64,000 nt of DNA from Crocinitomicaceae bacterium (GTDB lineage: Bacteria; Bacteroidota; Bacteroidia; Flavobacteriales_D; Sanyastnellaceae). The DNA is taken from the NCBI GenBank assembly GCA_002700285.1, contig PACT01000024.1, positions 50,769 to 114,768 on the forward strand, in the 5' to 3' direction. The notes below the pieces were generated by a model. That model saw only the letters and a list, made by a program, of their open reading frames with translations, was not told where the DNA came from and made no database searches. Of this stretch, positions 42,989-51,395 are shown piece after piece. Both the position numbers and the translations under genes were made by a program. The stretch's first letter is position 1. Every line of letters starts with the position of its first letter.

Positions 42989-44752
42989 TCACCCACTGGT
43001 CGCTTTTAACCATCGGCGGTAGGCATTAAATAGTTTTGAGCGAGATACGAAACCTATGTATTTGCCTTGAGAATCAACGACCGGAAGATTCCAAGCCCCA
43101 CTGCTCTCAAACTTTGACATCACAGAATCCATTTTGTCATTATGCACAATCAGTTGATCGGGAACAACCATTAAATCTTGGACTGTGACAGAATCATATC
43201 GATCCCTGTCAAACATGATTTCTCGTATATCTTGAAGGTCAATTAAGCCCTTGAGCACACCCCTTTTATCAACCACAGGATGAAGATTACGTTGGCTTTT
43301 TGCTATTACACGAACCAAAATTCCCAACGTGTTGTCAGGCATGACTGGGATAAAGTCTGTTTCGATTTCATCCGTGAGCGTCATTAAAGTGAGAACATTT
43401 TGATCTTTATCATGGGTCAACAACTCGCCTCTATCAGCCAGTTCATATGTGTATATACTGTTTTTGACTATAAATTTCGAGACCAAATAACTGATTGCTG
43501 CACAAAGCATCAACGGCACGAAGAGCTCATACCCACCACTGATTTCGGAAGCTAGAAATATGGCGGTCAACGGGGCGTGAAGTACCCCAGCTGTCATGCC
43601 ACCTATCCCCGCCAAAACAGCATTTCCAATGGGGATCGTGTCTGGTCCAAAAATAATATTTGTAGACAACGCAAAAATGTAACCGAGGAGGGCGCCGCCG
43701 AAAATCGCAGGCGCAAATACGCCAGCGACACCTCCAGCCCCAACTGTAAGGCCGGTGAGAATAGGTTTTAAAGCCCAAGCAATAAATAAGACACCTAACA
43801 AAGTAAAGCCTTGGGCGTTGATTTGCGGGATGAGTTCGTTTGCCAACTCGTCTGAATATCCCATAAATAATGAATTGACGACTTCGTAACCTTCACCATA
43901 TAACGAGGGGAAACTAGCAACAGCCCAGCCGAGAATCACGCCTGAAAAAAGAATTCTTGTAAGCGGTTTTTTGAATCGAGAAATAGCGCTTGAGGACAAA
44001 AGATAAAGACGCGTAAATACAACTGAACCCAAACCTGCAAATAAGCCGAGTGAAATGTAGAATGGCAAACGTTTAATCGCAAAAGGAGCAAGTTTTGTTA
44101 CAGCTAAAATATCTTGACCTTCAATCAGAAAATAAGCTGTTAAAAGTGAAGCCAAAGACGCAAAGATGAGAGGAACCAAACTCGCAGCAGTGAGGTCAAT
44201 CATAATGACTTCCACTGCGAATAGAAGCGCAGCTATGGGTGCCTTAAACATGGCCGCCAAAGAAGCTGTTGCAGCACACGCGATCAGCAATCTTCGGCGC
44301 TGGAAGTTCTTCTTCGTGCGTGAAGCAATTTCAGAACCTATGGTTGCTCCAGCCTGAACAGCAGGCGCCTCCAGACCACCAGAACCTCCAAACCCCACAG
44401 ACAAAATACTGGTGACTACCGGCGCAAAAAGCCAGGTTCGTTTTAAAGCACCTCGCCTTGTAGAAAGTGCCTGAAGGGTCGCAGGAATTCCGCCCCCGGG
44501 ATGAACACCCCCTAAAACTTTACGGACAAACCAAGCAGTTAAAAGCAGGCCTATTATCGGACCAAATCCCAAAAGAGGGGACCAACCGGAGTACGTTTGG
44601 GCAGAAAAAATGCCGGACCGAATAAAACTGACACCATTCTTAAGCAATACCGCCACCAACCCCGCAAGAACCCCCACTATACTTGCCCAAAGTAATATTG
44701 CTCGATCCGACCTTAGGAATTCCCAAGCCTTAGAACTTAGACTTTTGATCAT
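42989..44752 (-). CDS. ClC-type chloride channel or Cl-/H+ antiporter with CBS domains
   Basis: A 587-residue ClC protein with about 11 membrane helices in residues 15-430 and two cytosolic CBS motifs at about 455-587 (PVMPDNTLGILVRVIAKSQRNLHPVV; VVPDQLIVHNDKMDSVMSKFES). The three anion-pathway motifs can be seen: HPGGGIPATLQAL, GGSGGLEAPAVQAGATIG and GGVAGVFAPAIFGGALLG. In the second, GLEAP keeps the gating Glu, in the variant form usual in Bacteroidota, so proton-coupled antiport is possible. It is the last gene of the YfiR-SpoIIE operon, starting in an ATGA overlap with the phosphatase gene. The CBS pair may sense ATP/AMP. Confidence 0.93.
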   Translation of the reverse strand: MIKSLSSKAWEFLRSDRAILLWASIVGVLAGLVAVLLKNGVSFIRSGIFSAQTYSGWSPLLGFGPIIGLLLTAWFVRKVLGGVHPGGGIPATLQALSTRRGALKRTWLFAPVVTSILSVGFGGSGGLEAPAVQAGATIGSEIASRTKKNFQRRRLLIACAATASLAAMFKAPIAALLFAVEVIMIDLTAASLVPLIFASLASLLTAYFLIEGQDILAVTKLAPFAIKRLPFYISLGLFAGLGSVVFTRLYLLSSSAISRFKKPLTRILFSGVILGWAVASFPSLYGEGYEVVNSLFMGYSDELANELIPQINAQGFTLLGVLFIAWALKPILTGLTVGAGGVAGVFAPAIFGGALLGYIFALSTNIIFGPDTIPIGNAVLAGIGGMTAGVLHAPLTAIFLASEISGGYELFVPLMLCAAISYLVSKFIVKNSIYTYELADRGELLTHDKDQNVLTLMTLTDEIETDFIPVMPDNTLGILVRVIAKSQRNLHPVVDKRGVLKGLIDLQDIREIMFDRDRYDSVTVQDLMVVPDQLIVHNDKMDSVMSKFESSGAWNLPVVDSQGKYIGFVSRSKLFNAYRRWLKATSG

Positions 44753-46539
44753 ATTCTAATGCTTACGATCAGAACATCATCGACCTGCTCTTCATTCGAT
44801 TTCCAATCATCAAACACACGAGAGAATTCTTCGTTGTGTTCCGAAATTGGAAGCTTAGCAACCCGTACAATCAGTTCTCTAAATCTTCTGCGCATAAACT
44901 TCTTCCCTGAGGGGCCCCCAAACTGATCCACGAAACCATCTGTTGAAGCAAAAATTGTATCCCCAGTTTGTAAAGCGAAGGTTTGTTCGGAATAGTTTTT
45001 AGAGCCTGGTTCGAAAGATGCAATCGCGAATTTATCAGATTTAAGCTCGTGTAATTCACCCTCACGCACGATATATAGTGGATTATTTGCCCCCGCAAAT
45101 TGAAGCTCCATTTTCTCCATATCGACAGCTATCATCGCCAAATCCATTCCGTCTTGTAGATGTGTCGGAGAGGACTCTGAACGAAGGACATCAAGGGCTG
45201 CAGAATTAAGTTTGTCAAGAATTTTGCAAGGTTGCGTAAATACTTTCGTGACATGCGTCAAAGCATTGTATCCCACTAAGCTCATAAATGCACCTGGCAC
45301 CCCATGACCGGTACAATCAACAGCAGCAAGAAGTCTCACTCTGCCTACAGAGTGAAAAAAATAAAAATCTCCACTTACGATATCGCGAGGACGATAAAAC
45401 ACTGAGGCCTGGTCAAACACTTCGGAGACTTCTTTTTTTGTCGGAAGAATTGCCGTTTGAATCCGTAACGCGTAACTAATACTGTCTTGTAAATCGCTTA
45501 AAAGTTCTTCAGCACGTTGTTTCTGTGCGCTCATCTCAGCCGTCCGATTTTCAACTTTTATTTCAAGTTCTCTTTCTGTGGTCGCCAAATCGTCCCTCAT
45601 ACTTAAAAGTGCATGACCGAGAGAGTCCTCATCACTTAATGGTTCGTATGGCGAATTAAAATCACCTGAACCCACCGCTTCGGAAAAAACCCGTGTTTTG
45701 TGAAGACCTTCGGCAAGTCTATTTACAGCGACTGCCATGTCGCCTATTTCATCTGGCGTAATGGGAACAGGGCCATCAGGTTCCTTTCCTTGTCCCATAT
45801 ACAATACAGCACGTTTTAGCTGTCTCACCGGTATGAGAATAGAACGTGTGACTGCCAGCCCCACTATAATTCCAAGGATTAAAACCAAAAACGCAACTGA
45901 GCCAGCATAAGTGTTAAGGCCTTCTCCAAGTTGTTCCATTCGACCTGTGGAGGCAAGAAGAGATGCGTTTTGGGATTTGGTCAGTTTATCAAGCCTGTCT
46001 CGAATACGTTGCGTAAAAAGAGGAAGACTGGACCCCTCCAAAGCATAATACTCCGCATCCATCATTGCGATTGGATTATCATAGCTAGAAAAATCCGGTA
46101 GCAAGCGCATAATTTCGTTATATGCGATAAAAAGATAATCCAAATCATTTTGAAGACTATCAAGCTGAATCGTCGCATTTTCATCCCATGCAAATTCCAT
46201 ATTCTTAAGGACAGAATATTGGTTAGGTATCGTCTGACCTATCAGTTCGACCAAACCACGCTTTTCTGGATCATCAGTTCTACTTTGAACTGTAAGCCAG
46301 TGTTTAATTCGTACTCTCGATTCCCCGATAGACCTGTCTAGATCTTCTAGAGCACCTATACTTGGCACCAGAACATTATCTATATTCTTTCCAAGCTGAC
46401 GACTCTCCCCAAGCATCGTACGGGTTCGTAAAAAAAGCGCACTTACAGCCAAGGTAAACACCCCAAATCCAAGCGCCATCCTCCAGCCTATTGTGAATCT
46501 AAAACGGCTTCTATTTTCTGGTGTTGCAATAATTCCCAA
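44749..46539 (-). CDS. Transmembrane HAMP-SpoIIE (PP2C) phosphatase
   Basis: A 596-residue membrane signalling protein. Residues 21-38 and 212-232 are membrane segments flanking a helical periplasmic domain of about 175 residues, like the four-helix sensor of chemoreceptors. A HAMP domain (about 233-290, TRSILIPVRQLKRAVLYM), a coiled coil (REL-EIKVENRTAEMSAQKQRAEELL) and a SpoIIE-type PP2C domain (about 375-596) follow. Metal ligands are present in DIVSGDFYFF, AAVDCTGHGVPGAFMS, FASTDGFVDQFGG and the terminal VDDVLIVSI. Such phosphatases normally dephosphorylate anti-sigma-antagonist proteins, but no STAS or anti-sigma gene is nearby. The start is one base from the upstream stop, and it overlaps the ClC gene (ATGA). 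Confidence 0.92.
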   Translation of the reverse strand: MGIIATPENRSRFRFTIGWRMALGFGVFTLAVSALFLRTRTMLGESRQLGKNIDNVLVPSIGALEDLDRSIGESRVRIKHWLTVQSRTDDPEKRGLVELIGQTIPNQYSVLKNMEFAWDENATIQLDSLQNDLDYLFIAYNEIMRLLPDFSSYDNPIAMMDAEYYALEGSSLPLFTQRIRDRLDKLTKSQNASLLASTGRMEQLGEGLNTYAGSVAFLVLILGIIVGLAVTRSILIPVRQLKRAVLYMGQGKEPDGPVPITPDEIGDMAVAVNRLAEGLHKTRVFSEAVGSGDFNSPYEPLSDEDSLGHALLSMRDDLATTERELEIKVENRTAEMSAQKQRAEELLSDLQDSISYALRIQTAILPTKKEVSEVFDQASVFYRPRDIVSGDFYFFHSVGRVRLLAAVDCTGHGVPGAFMSLVGYNALTHVTKVFTQPCKILDKLNSAALDVLRSESSPTHLQDGMDLAMIAVDMEKMELQFAGANNPLYIVREGELHELKSDKFAIASFEPGSKNYSEQTFALQTGDTIFASTDGFVDQFGGPSGKKFMRRRFRELIVRVAKLPISEHNEEFSRVFDDWKSNEEQVDDVLIVSIRI

Positions 46540-46540
46540 G

Positions 46541-47500
46541 CTATTTAATGGCCTCTTCTAAAAGGCTTTTATATTTCTCACTTTCCTCATTCTGACTCAA
46601 AGCACGATAAATCGTCATCAAGCCTTTTAAAGTCTCCATTCTATTTCTCTCCATATTGTGAGCAGCCAACATGGGCTCGAGGGCTTCTTGAAACAACAAT
46701 ACACAAATATCCTGTATCTCCATTAACTCAAACATTGACGTTGTATGGTCTATGGATTTAAGCTCTGAAACACCTCTGTTATATAGATTTATAGCCAAAT
46801 TATATCGCGCTGTATAATCTCTTCCATCCAATTCTATTGCCCTCAAATAATGGCTGACTACTTTTTCAAACAACGCTTCTTTTTTTTGCATGCTTGATGT
46901 GTTGTTCAAATCAATGCTTTCTAAAAGAATTCGATTCGCTTTGGCAAGATTTTTTTCTAACTCCACTTCCTCTCTTACCCAATTTTCATCAGGGCTTAGC
47001 ACCTTTTTTATCTTGACGAACGCCATGAAATACGTCATCACTTCTTCGTCCATACCCATCTGAAAACCATGAACTCCTTTCACCGCATCATTCATATATG
47101 TCTTCGAAAGGTAGTCAAGTGCCTCTTCCACCAATTCTGAAATCGCCCCCGGAAAAGCACTGGTTTTATCAAGTTGATAGGCTTTCATCAATTGAATGAC
47201 AGCGATTGATCTTTCGGTACTGGCTGTTTTTGAAGTTGACGCATTAAGAAAGGCACTGTTCTTATATCTCTCTTTGTGCGCATAGCCTGCAACATACCAT
47301 GCTCTGGCGTCATTCTTTGCATCGTTTTCAAGATGAGGCTCTATCATTAATAACGCATCGTTATAAGCCCCTTCTTCTGCAAAAGAAATGGCTTCGTCTA
47401 TCAGACTTGCAGTTGATCCAGGTTGAGCAATGGCCACGGATGAGAGCAAAAGAGTCAACCAGAAAAATGACAACCCTCTATTTAGAATCTGGAAATTCAT
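46541..47500 (-). CDS. Secreted helical-repeat (TPR-like) protein
   Basis: A 319-residue protein with a signal peptide (residues about 8-26, GLSFFWLTLLLSSVAIAQ). The mature part is almost all helical and resembles degenerate TPR repeats: EAISFAEEGAYNDALLMIEPHL, AWYVAGYAHKERYK, LMKAYQLDKTSAFPGAI, VVSHYLRAIELDGRDYTARYNLAINLYNRG and LMTIYRALSQNEESEKYKSLL. No enzyme motif is seen. It should act as a periplasmic binding scaffold. ATG at 47500 overlaps the YfiR-like stop (ATGA), and the phosphatase starts one base after its stop, so it is probably a partner of the two. Confidence 0.8.
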   Translation of the reverse strand: MNFQILNRGLSFFWLTLLLSSVAIAQPGSTASLIDEAISFAEEGAYNDALLMIEPHLENDAKNDARAWYVAGYAHKERYKNSAFLNASTSKTASTERSIAVIQLMKAYQLDKTSAFPGAISELVEEALDYLSKTYMNDAVKGVHGFQMGMDEEVMTYFMAFVKIKKVLSPDENWVREEVELEKNLAKANRILLESIDLNNTSSMQKKEALFEKVVSHYLRAIELDGRDYTARYNLAINLYNRGVSELKSIDHTTSMFELMEIQDICVLLFQEALEPMLAAHNMERNRMETLKGLMTIYRALSQNEESEKYKSLLEEAIK

Positions 47501-48081
47501 CGTGATACAGCCCATGACAAGATTCTATTACCTACAATTAATCCTCTTAAAACAGCATTATCCATATCTAACTCATATCTAATCTTACTCGATTGAACGA
47601 GGAAATTCATCACTGCTCCTTTGGGCATCTGTACCCCCCCATTGACAGACGTGACAACCATAACTGGCTGGTTGCCTGTTGATTTAATCAGAGCCGCAAG
47701 ATCATCACCTTCTGATTCCGTATACAGTATATGTGTAAACTCCGACATTTCTGCGTCCTCATACCACACCAGTTCCAACATTTGGCTCCCAATAGATTGA
47801 CTCGAATATTTTTCAACTAGAAAATCAAATAGAATTCTATTCCCATGGACTCCAATCTTAAAATTCCCCTCTTTTGTTTCTTGAGGCCAGTCATTTGATC
47901 TCGCAAATTGAAATAAAAAACTCGCCTTTGTAATCGCTATTGTATCGGCCGAATCCAACTTAGGCCCTCCCTGTTCACCCTGAATCCAAGCCAACCCAAC
48001 TCCGGCAACAATGGCGATACCCACAAGTAAAATCCAAACAGAATTATTTATTGACCGGTTGCGAATTTCAACGTTGTGCAT
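47497..48081 (-). CDS. YfiR-like (DUF4154) periplasmic regulator
   Basis: A 194-residue protein with an N-terminal membrane anchor or signal (residues about 14-32, VWILLVGIAIVAGVGLAWI) and a YfiR/HmsC-type periplasmic domain: ITKASFLFQFARSNDWPQ (family A-F-x-Y-x-F-A-x-x-x-x-W-P), THILYTESEGDDLAALI, VMVVTSVNGGVQMPKGAVMNFLVQSSKIRYELDMDNAVLRGLIV. In Pseudomonas, YfiR represses the HAMP-containing cyclase YfiN; here the HAMP partner would be the SpoIIE phosphatase two genes on. It has no Cys, so the disulfide control known for Pseudomonas YfiR is not possible. ATG 48081 is fixed by a promoter element four bases upstream. Confidence 0.83.
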   Translation of the reverse strand: MHNVEIRNRSINNSVWILLVGIAIVAGVGLAWIQGEQGGPKLDSADTIAITKASFLFQFARSNDWPQETKEGNFKIGVHGNRILFDFLVEKYSSQSIGSQMLELVWYEDAEMSEFTHILYTESEGDDLAALIKSTGNQPVMVVTSVNGGVQMPKGAVMNFLVQSSKIRYELDMDNAVLRGLIVGNRILSWAVSR

Positions 48082-48085
48082 CTTA

Positions 48086-48093
48086 CGAAGATA
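48086..48093 (-). promoter_or_regulatory. -7 promoter element of the YfiR-TPR-SpoIIE-ClC operon
   Basis: TATCTTCG on the minus strand ends four bases before the ATG at 48081. It fits the TAnnTTYG-N4-start pattern of this genome. No -33 TTG at standard spacing is seen. It would drive the four-gene operon as a leaderless message. Confidence 0.4.
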
Positions 48094-48162
48094 ACTTTTC
48101 AACACACTTCTATTCCCCTCACATCATTGGGTTTCAAACGTCACAATGTGAGTGAATCACTG

Positions 48163-49227
48163 TTACTTTATAAAGCGAGCGGATCGGATCTCTTCAGGCA
48201 GAGGGGTTTGGTCAAAAATGAAGTTCGCCAAATGAGACGCAGTGGTCGGACCAACGAAAACGCCACGGGTGCCCAAACCATTTAAAATGTATGTGTTCTT
48301 TAAATGATTGACCTGACCAGCATAGGGACGGCGGTCCGTCGAAGCTGGACGAAGACCGGAAACATGATCCGTGATGTTAAAGTTGTCAAAAACGTTTGCC
48401 GCGATGATCGGTTGAAGGGCAAGAAGCAATTCGGAACGTCCCGCGTCGGTGGGTTCACTTTTCGTGATATCCCATTTGTATGTGGCGCCTAATTTAAACG
48501 TGGAATCCCCTCGTGGAAGAAGCCATTTCACTCGGTTCACACACATTCCATTTGTGTTTATTGGAGATTGTATTGTCAGAATTTCTCCATGATCGCTCGC
48601 GATTTTAAGGCCGATGGAAGCGAAATCTTTGGTTGCACCCACACCTCGACAATCAATCAAATGCGAGAACTTGGGAGGAATTTGGGTTGAGAAATCCCAA
48701 TGCTTCTCAAAGTATTTACCTCTTAACTCGAGGTTTAAACGAAAGGACTTTATGAGCAGAGGCAAATTGACCCAACCCGCTTCGGGAACAACCCCAAACC
48801 CATGAGGTGCAATCACATCGTGGGGACAATCATCCGAAATCTCAGAAAGAAATCCCGCAACTGGATGTGCATCGTTCAGGCGCTTGGACCAGAGGTCTCG
48901 ATATTGTGAGTTTGGGAAAACCCTCATAATAGGCGAAATGTGAAACAGTTCACCTTGAAGATTTAAAAAATGTTCTAAAGATTGATAGGTTTCTCGCATC
49001 GCGTTCAGGTGCTCGTGCGCATTCCAAACTTCGACAAGTCTTTTAAATGAAACTGGGTTAAACATCCCCGCCGCGACCTGCGTTGCACTGTTCGATTCAG
49101 GGCCCGATTTGGCGCCAGAATTCCAAACCTCATAATCTACACCGCGTTTCTCTAACTCCCAGGCCATGAGAATCCCCGACAGACCTGAGCCTACAATAAG
49201 AAACGTATCGGTCGCAGAAGAGGTCAT
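48163..49227 (-). CDS. FAD-dependent oxidoreductase of the D-amino acid oxidase family
   Basis: A 354-residue flavoprotein. The dinucleotide fold TFLIVGSGLSGILMAWELEKRG starts at residue 9, and the C-terminal FAD motif with HVSGLRPASTDRRPYAG and YILNGLGTRGVFVGPTTASHLA closes the domain, as in DAO-type amine oxidases such as glycine oxidase, and in MnmC-like enzymes. CRGVG is also typical. Substrate cannot be read. It follows kbl by 14 bases on the same strand; Kbl makes glycine, so a glycine or related amine oxidase is tempting but unproven. I use ATG 49227 over the TTG three codons upstream. Confidence 0.82.
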   Translation of the reverse strand: MTSSATDTFLIVGSGLSGILMAWELEKRGVDYEVWNSGAKSGPESNSATQVAAGMFNPVSFKRLVEVWNAHEHLNAMRETYQSLEHFLNLQGELFHISPIMRVFPNSQYRDLWSKRLNDAHPVAGFLSEISDDCPHDVIAPHGFGVVPEAGWVNLPLLIKSFRLNLELRGKYFEKHWDFSTQIPPKFSHLIDCRGVGATKDFASIGLKIASDHGEILTIQSPINTNGMCVNRVKWLLPRGDSTFKLGATYKWDITKSEPTDAGRSELLLALQPIIAANVFDNFNITDHVSGLRPASTDRRPYAGQVNHLKNTYILNGLGTRGVFVGPTTASHLANFIFDQTPLPEEIRSARFIK

Positions 49228-49241
49228 ATTAATCAAACGTG

Positions 49242-50438
49242 TTAATCAATAACACCTAGCTCGCGCGCGACCTTTTCAAATGCGGCCAAGGCCTGATCCA
49301 AATGCGCTCGCGTATGCGCTGCCGAAAGCTGAACCCTAATTCTCGCCGCACCTTGAGGAACGACTGGATAAAAGAAACCGATGACGTAAATACCTTCTTC
49401 AAGGAGGCGGTTTGCCATCTGCTGTGAAAGTCTCGCATCGCCTAGCATCACAGGAACAATCGCGGACTCGCCATCATTAAAGGGAAGACCTGCAGCGCGA
49501 AGACCTGCTTTAAAATAGTTTGTGTTGTCCTCCAAACGGTCACGAAGCGCTGTGCTCTCGTCGAGCATCTTGAACACCTCAAGTGAGGCACCTACAATAT
49601 TTGGTGCAAGTGAATTAGAGAAGAGATAGGGACGAGATCTTTGGCGAAGTAATTCTATAATCTCTTTGCGGCCTGTTGTAAATCCACCCATGGCTCCACC
49701 TAAGGCTTTTCCGAGCGTACCTGTGATAATATCGACCCTTCCTAAAGCGTCATGTAGCTCAATTGAACCTCTGCCCGTCTTCCCTATAAATCCCGTTGCA
49801 TGGCACTCATCAACCATCACCAGGGCGTCATATTTGTCAGCGAGATCACAGATTTTAGAGATTTCTGCCACATAACCATCCATTGAGAAAACACCATCTG
49901 TTACAATGATTTTAAACCGCGCTCCAGCTTCACTTGCGGCTTGGAGTTGTGTTTCAAGATCAGTCATGTCATTGTTTGCATAACGAAACCGCTTCGCCTT
50001 ACAAAGTCTCACACCATCTATGATTGAGGCGTGATTTAAAGAATCTGAAATGATCGCATCTTCTGCCGTGAGCAAAGGCTCAAAAACACCGCCGTTTGCA
50101 TCAAATGCGGCAGCATATAAAATGGTATCCTCGGTTTTATGAAAATCTGCAATCGTCGTTTCTAATTCCTTGTGAATATCCTGAGTGCCACAAATAAACC
50201 TCACCGAACTCATGCCAAACCCATGCGTATCTAAGGTCTTCTTAGCGGCCGCCACCACCCGGCTGTTGTTGCTGAGTCCCAGGTAGTTGTTTGAACAAAA
50301 GTTGAGCACCTCAGTGCCGTCACTCAGGACAATTGAGGCTTCCTGAGATGAGGCTATAATGCGTTCACTCTTAAATAATCCCGCTTCCTCGATACTTGCG
50401 AGTTCACCCTGAAGGTGAGATTTCATTTTTCCATACAT
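49242..50438 (-). CDS. kbl: 2-amino-3-ketobutyrate CoA ligase (glycine C-acetyltransferase)
   Basis: A 398-residue PLP enzyme of the alpha-oxoamine synthase family. It splits 2-amino-3-oxobutyrate with CoA into glycine and acetyl-CoA in threonine breakdown. [54 protein letters not shown] and the PLP Lys in [16 protein letters not shown] are diagnostic, and length and the [10 protein letters not shown] signature favour Kbl over KAS or BioF. Threonine dehydrogenase is not adjacent. The FAD oxidoreductase gene follows. A promoter element lies four bases before the ATG. Confidence 0.93.
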   Translation of the reverse strand: MYGKMKSHLQGELASIEEAGLFKSERIIASSQEASIVLSDGTEVLNFCSNNYLGLSNNSRVVAAAKKTLDTHGFGMSSVRFICGTQDIHKELETTIADFHKTEDTILYAAAFDANGGVFEPLLTAEDAIISDSLNHASIIDGVRLCKAKRFRYANNDMTDLETQLQAASEAGARFKIIVTDGVFSMDGYVAEISKICDLADKYDALVMVDECHATGFIGKTGRGSIELHDALGRVDIITGTLGKALGGAMGGFTTGRKEIIELLRQRSRPYLFSNSLAPNIVGASLEVFKMLDESTALRDRLEDNTNYFKAGLRAAGLPFNDGESAIVPVMLGDARLSQQMANRLLEEGIYVIGFFYPVVPQGAARIRVQLSAAHTRAHLDQALAAFEKVARELGVID

Positions 50439-50442
50439 ACTG

Positions 50443-50450
50443 CGAAGGTA
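50443..50450 (-). promoter_or_regulatory. -7 promoter element of kbl, four bases before its ATG
   Basis: TACCTTCG on the minus strand, followed by CAGT and the ATG at 50438. It fits TAnnTTYG with the four-base gap. No TTG is found at the right distance upstream. Confidence 0.4.
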
Positions 50451-50482
50451 AGGGGAATGTTATTCACCCGTTCACTATGTCT

Positions 50483-51322
50483 TCATCCACACAAAACAAG
50501 TGGATAATTTCTCTCACCATGTCCCATGGGGTTGTTGTATTTCACAGAATATCCTGACGGCACATGGGATGAAATTATTTCTTGTAGTGTAAGACCAAAT
50601 GGATTGTCAACAGACTGGCCGTCAGCGATGGTATTGTCTTTTAAATCGTCAAACATTCCAATAATAAGTCCATCAGCCTTTTCAAAAATACCTGCCAACT
50701 TGAAAGCAAGGAACATGCGATCGATGTGATACAGATATTCGTCCAAATCTTCAAGCAAGAGATAAGACCCTGAAACATCTGGGAAATAGGGAGTCCCCAG
50801 CAAAGAGTATAAGACACTGAGGTTTCCTCCTGTAATTTTTACTTCTGGAGTGTCCCCAAACTCACCGCGGAGGGAAGACCACAAAGCATCGACATCCGAA
50901 GGCAGGGTCGACGGCAAAGTTGATGCGACTGGGGCATGAAGAGAGGCGATGCCAAGGTTTGTCGACCAGGCATGAAGAGAGGTGATGTCAGAAAACCCAA
51001 CAATCCATGTAGGATCGGCCTGATAAGCTACGGAATCGAGAAGTGGCAACAGCCTTCCAGACCCGTAGCCACCTCGAAGTGCGAAGACTGCCCGTATCGA
51101 TGGGTCTCGGAATGCGGTGTTTAATAACGCAGCACGATGGGAGTCAGACCCCCCAAATTGATGGTCACGTTTGTCTAGCCCGGGAGGGATTACTGGCGTG
51201 AATCCCCCAGCAACAACAGCCGAAGCGGCATCTTGGATGACATGCTTTGAGGCAAATCGTGCTGGTGCTACAAGCATGATTTTATCACCTGGCTGAAGGT
51301 ATGTAGGTCTTGATGTGTTCAT
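50483..51322 (-). CDS. LD-carboxypeptidase (S66 family)
   Basis: A 279-residue serine peptidase that removes the terminal D-alanine from tetrapeptides during murein recycling. LQPGDKIMLVAPARFASKHV, the nucleophile in FALRGGYGSGRLLPLLD, WIVGFSDITSLHAW, GGNLSVLYSLLGTPYFP and the C-terminal MGHGERNYPLVLCG with the catalytic His are in place. It has no signal peptide, consistent with a cytosolic enzyme. The gene stands alone between kbl and the divergent metG. It is somewhat shorter than typical LdcA (about 300 residues). Confidence 0.92.
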   Translation of the reverse strand: MNTSRPTYLQPGDKIMLVAPARFASKHVIQDAASAVVAGGFTPVIPPGLDKRDHQFGGSDSHRAALLNTAFRDPSIRAVFALRGGYGSGRLLPLLDSVAYQADPTWIVGFSDITSLHAWSTNLGIASLHAPVASTLPSTLPSDVDALWSSLRGEFGDTPEVKITGGNLSVLYSLLGTPYFPDVSGSYLLLEDLDEYLYHIDRMFLAFKLAGIFEKADGLIIGMFDDLKDNTIADGQSVDNPFGLTLQEIISSHVPSGYSVKYNNPMGHGERNYPLVLCG

Positions 51323-51362
51323 TTTAGTTGGGGTTAAGTTAATGAGTCTGGGAGTAGTGAGG

Positions 51363-51370
51363 TATTTTTG
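51363..51370 (+). promoter_or_regulatory. -7 promoter element of metG
   Basis: TATTTTTG matches TAnnTTTG exactly, 25 bases before the metG ATG. No TTG is seen 17-23 bases upstream. Placement in the gap between the divergent genes fits. Confidence 0.4.
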
Positions 51371-51395
51371 GGGCTCTGAGTTTTAAAAAGCACAA

